From: Streptomyces spinoverrucosus
GTDB lineage: Bacteria; Actinomycetota; Actinomycetes; Streptomycetales; Streptomycetaceae
Assembly: GCF_006539505.1 (NCBI RefSeq)
Contig: NZ_BJND01000043.1
Coordinates: 32,350 to 96,349 of the forward strand
Direction of reading: 5' to 3'
DNA length: 64,000 bases
Under the pieces are notes generated by a model that was given only the letters and a program-made list of their open reading frames with translations, did not search any database and was not told the origin of the DNA. Below, piece after piece: positions 61,255-64,000 of the stretch. A program made the translations under genes and the position numbers. Every line of letters starts with the position of its first letter. Within the stretch, counting starts at the first letter, position 1.

Positions 61255-61833
61255 TCAGGTGGACGTCTGCCCGTCGAGCGCCTCGCGCAGGATGTCCGCG
61301 TGCCCGGCGTGCTGGGTGGTCTCGGCGACGATGTGCAGCAGCACCCGGCGCACGCTGCGCACCGCTCCCGGCTCGTGCCACGGCGCCTCCGGCAGCGGAT
61401 GCGTCGCCGACAGGTCGGGGACGGAGGCGAGGATCTTCTCGGTGTCGGCGGCGACCTGCTCGTAGCGCCGCAGGATGCCGTCCAGCGTGTCGCCGGGCAG
61501 CATCCCGAACTCCTTCTGGTGGTCGATCACCCACTGCGGCACCTCGGGCGCGGTACCGGCCGCGAGGTCGGCCCAGGTGACGCCCACGGGCAGGTCGTAG
61601 TGCATCGCCGAGGGGCCCTCGACCGCGAAGCGCATCCACATCTCCTCCATGGAGGCGACGTGCTTGATCAGGCCGCCCAGGCACAGCGCGCTGACCGTCG
61701 GACGTTCGCCGAGCTGCTCGTCGCTGAGCTCGCGTGTCGTCCTGATGAGGGCGGCTCGCGCGGTCGCGAGCGCGGTGAGCAGATCGGTGCGCTCGGCGTC
61801 GAGCGGCGGGGCGATCGGGGTCATGGCAGTCAC
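61255..61833 (-). CDS. DinB-family protein, copy 2
   Basis: A 192-residue DinB protein, convergent with copy 1, 52 bp apart. Histidine positions match: GLIKHVASMEEMWMRF (about 52), and LLHIVAETTQHAGHADILREALDG near the C terminus. Overall similarity to copy 1 looks moderate, so they are not a recent duplication. GTG at 61833, with an ATG three codons later as an alternative. The mycothiol gene mshA in this window makes a thiol-transfer role plausible but not shown. Confidence 0.87.
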   Translation of the reverse strand: MTAMTPIAPPLDAERTDLLTALATARAALIRTTRELSDEQLGERPTVSALCLGGLIKHVASMEEMWMRFAVEGPSAMHYDLPVGVTWADLAAGTAPEVPQWVIDHQKEFGMLPGDTLDGILRRYEQVAADTEKILASVPDLSATHPLPEAPWHEPGAVRSVRRVLLHIVAETTQHAGHADILREALDGQTST

Positions 61834-62095
61834 GGTGATCGGGCCTTTCCGGTCGTTCTCGGTCTTCGGCACGGGACCACCGTCGCAAGGAAAGAGGTCA
61901 GATTCTGACCGCTGTTCGGGGGGTTCAGAGGGCACATGCCCCCCGTCGCATCACATCCGCCGTACGTACGCGCGCGTGCGGGTGTATTCATGGCGTCGCA
62001 TGCCCCCATGCTGCACGGCCGTCGCTCCCCGCATAGCCACTTTTTTGTGGGTACTTGGCACCGCGCGCCCCCGGCGCGAGGCTTGAAGCAGGTGG

Positions 62096-62446
62096 TCAGG
62101 AGGCCGACGAGGTCGCGGTGAGGCGTTCCAGACGGCGGTGGCCCCAGTCGGAGAGGGGGGCCAGTGCCTCGGAGAGTTCGCGGCCGAAGTCGGTCAGGGA
62201 GTAGACGGTCTTCAGGGGCAGTACGTCGTGCACCTCGCGGTGTACGAGGCCGTCCGTCTCCATCTCGCGCAGCGCCTGGGTCAGCACCTTCTCGGTGAGG
62301 CCCGGCAGCTTCCGGCGCAGTTCGCCGGGGCGGTGCGGGCCTGACTCCAGGAGCCAGAGCAGGGACGTCTTCCATTTGCCGTCGATCACCGCGATCGCGG
62401 CGGTCACTCCGCAGACGTTCGGATTCTGGGCCTGCCTGCGCGTCAT
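62096..62446 (-). CDS. HxlR-family transcriptional regulator
   Basis: A 116-residue winged-helix regulator of the HxlR/MarR-like type. It contains AIAVIDGKWKTSLLWLLESGPHRPGELRRKLPGLTEKVLTQAL and the wing VHREVHDVLPLKTVYSLTDFG. A Cys (NVCGVTAAI, about 12) sits where redox- or aldehyde-sensing relatives carry theirs. ATG at 62446 with AAGGGG upstream. It is divergent from an imine reductase-like gene, which it probably regulates. Confidence 0.9.
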   Translation of the reverse strand: MTRRQAQNPNVCGVTAAIAVIDGKWKTSLLWLLESGPHRPGELRRKLPGLTEKVLTQALREMETDGLVHREVHDVLPLKTVYSLTDFGRELSEALAPLSDWGHRRLERLTATSSAS

Positions 62447-62463
62447 CGTCGCCCCTTTTGCAA

Positions 62464-62498
62464 TGAATTGTTGTGATGCATTTCTGTGCTGAATTGTT
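62464..62498. promoter_or_regulatory. Direct repeats between the HxlR regulator and its neighbour
   Basis: TGAATTGTT occurs at 62464-62472 and 62490-62498, 26 bp apart, in the 81-bp divergent region. Direct or inverted AT-rich repeats in this place are typical HxlR targets. A short stretch ATGCAT lies between them. Confidence 0.5.
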
Positions 62499-62527
62499 CG
62501 TGTCGTTCTCAAGGGAGCTGAACAAGC

Positions 62528-63421
62528 ATGTCCACGTACGACGACCAGTCTGCCGTCACCGTGCTCGGTCTGGGGCCGATGGGCCGCGCCCTGGCGGGTG
62601 CCTTCCTGGACGCCGGTCTGCGCACCACCGTCTGGAACCGCACCCCCGGCCGGGACGCCGAGCTGGTCGCCCGGGGAGCGACGGCGGCCGGGACGGCGGA
62701 GGAGGCGGTCGCGGCGAGCGACTTCGTCGTGGTCTGCGTGGTGAACTACGACGCCTCCGACGCGATCCTCCGGCAGCCCGCCGTCGCCGACGCCCTCAAG
62801 GACCGCACCCTCGTGAACCTCACCGCCGACACCCCGGCCCGGGCCCGCGACACCGCCGACTGGGCGGCCGCGCACGGCATCCGCTACCTGGACGGCGCGA
62901 TCATGACCCCGACAACCACCATCGGCACGCCCGAGGCGGTGTTCCTGCACAGCGGCCCCGAAGACGTGTACCGCGCGCACCAGCCCGTCCTGGACACCCT
63001 CGGCGGCACGCACACCCACCTCGGCGAGGACGTCGGCCGGGCGGCGGCGTACGACATCGCGCTGCTCGACATCTTCTGGACGGCGATGGCGGGCTATGCG
63101 CACGCCCTGGCCGCCGCCCGCGCGGAGGGCATCACCGGGCGCGAGCTGGCGCCCTTCGCGCAGGGCATCGCCGCGATTCTTCCGCCGCTGTTCGAGGAGT
63201 TCGCGGGCGACGCAGACGCCGGCAACTACTCCGGCGACCTCAACCCCATCACCTCGGCGGCCTCCTCCATGTCCCACATCATCGAGGCCTCCGAGGCCCA
63301 CGCCATCGAGGCGAGCGTGATGCGCGCGGTGGAGGGTCAGGCCCGCCGCGTGATCGCCCTCGGCCACGGCACGGACGGCTTCATCCGGGTCACGGACCTG
63401 CTGAGCCGCCACGGCCACTGA
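62528..63421 (+). CDS. NAD(P)-binding imine reductase-like oxidoreductase
   Basis: A 297-residue 6-phosphogluconate/beta-hydroxyacid dehydrogenase-type enzyme. The NADP motif VLGLGPMGRALAGAFLDAG is followed by VWNRTPGR. The C-terminal all-helical domain has GRAAAYDIALLDIFWTAMAGY where the classical dehydrogenases carry a catalytic Lys; Asp in this place is typical of imine reductases. ATG at 62528 after GGGAGC. The HxlR gene is divergent. Its last 32 bp overlap the next gene on the other strand. Confidence 0.85.
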   Translation: MSTYDDQSAVTVLGLGPMGRALAGAFLDAGLRTTVWNRTPGRDAELVARGATAAGTAEEAVAASDFVVVCVVNYDASDAILRQPAVADALKDRTLVNLTADTPARARDTADWAAAHGIRYLDGAIMTPTTTIGTPEAVFLHSGPEDVYRAHQPVLDTLGGTHTHLGEDVGRAAAYDIALLDIFWTAMAGYAHALAAARAEGITGRELAPFAQGIAAILPPLFEEFAGDADAGNYSGDLNPITSAASSMSHIIEASEAHAIEASVMRAVEGQARRVIALGHGTDGFIRVTDLLSRHGH

Positions 63422-63881
63422 CCCACCCCGCCACCCATGCGAAGTCCGCATCCGTTAGGCCCACCCGATGGTCCACACGATGCAGGAGCGCCCGGCCGGG
63501 ATGGTGGGCGGCCACCCAGTCCCGGTCGGCCCCGGTGATCTCGTCGTCGAGCCATACGAAGGGCCGGCCCGCGGCCCAGGCCACGAGCGGCCGGGTCTTC
63601 CAGTGCAGCGGGCCGGGCCGCGCCACCTCCTCCGGCCAGTCCACGACCGGCAGCGGGGGCAGGCCGAGCCAGGGCGCCATGACCTCGTTCGCCTCGTCCA
63701 GCCAGGTGGTGGCCCACACCAACTCGCAGCCCAGCGCCAGCAGTCGAGGGCCCAGTGCCGGATCGACCCTGGTCAGCAACGGGTGCGCGGCGCCCCGCTC
63801 GAAGGGCGTCTCGTACACCGGATACGGACCCGCCGACCCGAACGGGAGCAGCGTCCCGTCAATATCCAGGAACAGGAGCAT
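63390..63881 (-). CDS. HAD-domain hydrolase-like protein
   Basis: A 163-residue HAD-like protein. Motif I MLLFLDIDGTLLPFG is at the very N terminus, a motif II-like ELVWATTWLDEAN follows, and motif IV is VWLDDEITGADRDWV. It resembles small HAD proteins seen in RNA-repair-type domains. The substrate is unknown. ATG at 63881. Its 3' end overlaps the reductase gene by 32 bp. The remaining 119 bp to the window end show no gene. Confidence 0.82.
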   Translation of the reverse strand: MLLFLDIDGTLLPFGSAGPYPVYETPFERGAAHPLLTRVDPALGPRLLALGCELVWATTWLDEANEVMAPWLGLPPLPVVDWPEEVARPGPLHWKTRPLVAWAAGRPFVWLDDEITGADRDWVAAHHPGRALLHRVDHRVGLTDADFAWVAGWVSGRGGSAGP

Positions 63882-64000
63882 CGCAGCCTAGGTTACTGTG
63901 GCCCACATGACTGCCGGGTTAGCGGCCAAGTGCCGCGAGCAAGTTGGGTGCCCGGCCTCTGAATGAGGCTGTGGCGGGTCCGGGGCCCGCCGATCTCTTT

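Overview
The window is core-chromosome DNA from a Streptomyces. It has very high GC with G/C-ending codons, many GTG starts, Streptomyces marker genes (msiK, phoR-phoP, cdgB, mshA, CarD) and long GC-rich hairpin terminators without T-runs. Gene order matches, from memory, the S. coelicolor stretch running from the cold-shock gene next to groEL2 down to about SCO4198, here inverted. No prophage, insertion sequence, CRISPR array or biosynthetic cluster is seen. Locus comparisons are recollection; no database search was made.

Layout: 1-500 holds the promoter of an off-window gene (very likely groEL2) with two CIRCE operators, and a cold-shock gene. 0.9-7 kb has a MoaD-like sulfur carrier with threonine synthase, then gpgS-otsA facing otsB; the two ots genes are separated by a degenerate tandem-repeat array. 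7-11.7 kb is an N-acetylglucosamine block (solute-binding lipoprotein, nagK, nagA, PfkB kinase) with a DasR-type operator. 11.7-17.8 kb has a CBM35-like membrane protein, the diguanylate cyclase cdgB, a flavin reductase-like protein, an ECF sigma factor, arfB and terD. 17.8-28.2 kb is mixed metabolism and transport: M1 peptidase, pentapeptide protein, flavin amine oxidase, a SoxR-type operator with its zinc-binding dehydrogenase-like reductase, a DHA2 transporter, a decayed biosynthetic remnant, and tRNA-Thr. 28.4-37.6 kb has msiK, a sugar nucleotidyltransferase, DoxX, rlmB, cysS, ispF, ispD and carD. 38.2-43.3 kb has the phosphate regulators phoP-phoR and phoU, a cysteine-rich mini-protein, a DUF4242 protein and gpmA. 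43.5-57.3 kb has two tandem Stealth phosphotransferases, an MFS carrier, AraC/DUF2000, ybjN, mshA, an NlpC/P60 hydrolase, a receiver-PP2C phosphatase, DUF2516, an HBHA-like protein and its HTH neighbour. 57.4-64 kb is less conserved (DUF6817, DUF899, GNAT, two DinB proteins, HxlR with an imine reductase-like enzyme, a HAD protein).

Connections: nagK-nagA and the shared sugar-importer ATPase msiK both carry DasR-like sites, so GlcNAc import and breakdown would be coordinated. PhoR/PhoP and PhoU are divergent from one intergenic region. mshA makes the mycothiol precursor and gpmA is glycolytic. otsA, otsB and gpgS make trehalose and glucosyl-phosphoglycerate. The most unusual points are the otsA/otsB repeat array, a dispersed 28-bp repeat read into the N terminus of NagA, a perfect CRP-type palindrome upstream of cdgB, a SoxR box embedded in a coding end, the tandem Stealth pair, the cysteine-rich mini-protein, and the remnant joining ATP-grasp and dioxygenase fragments.
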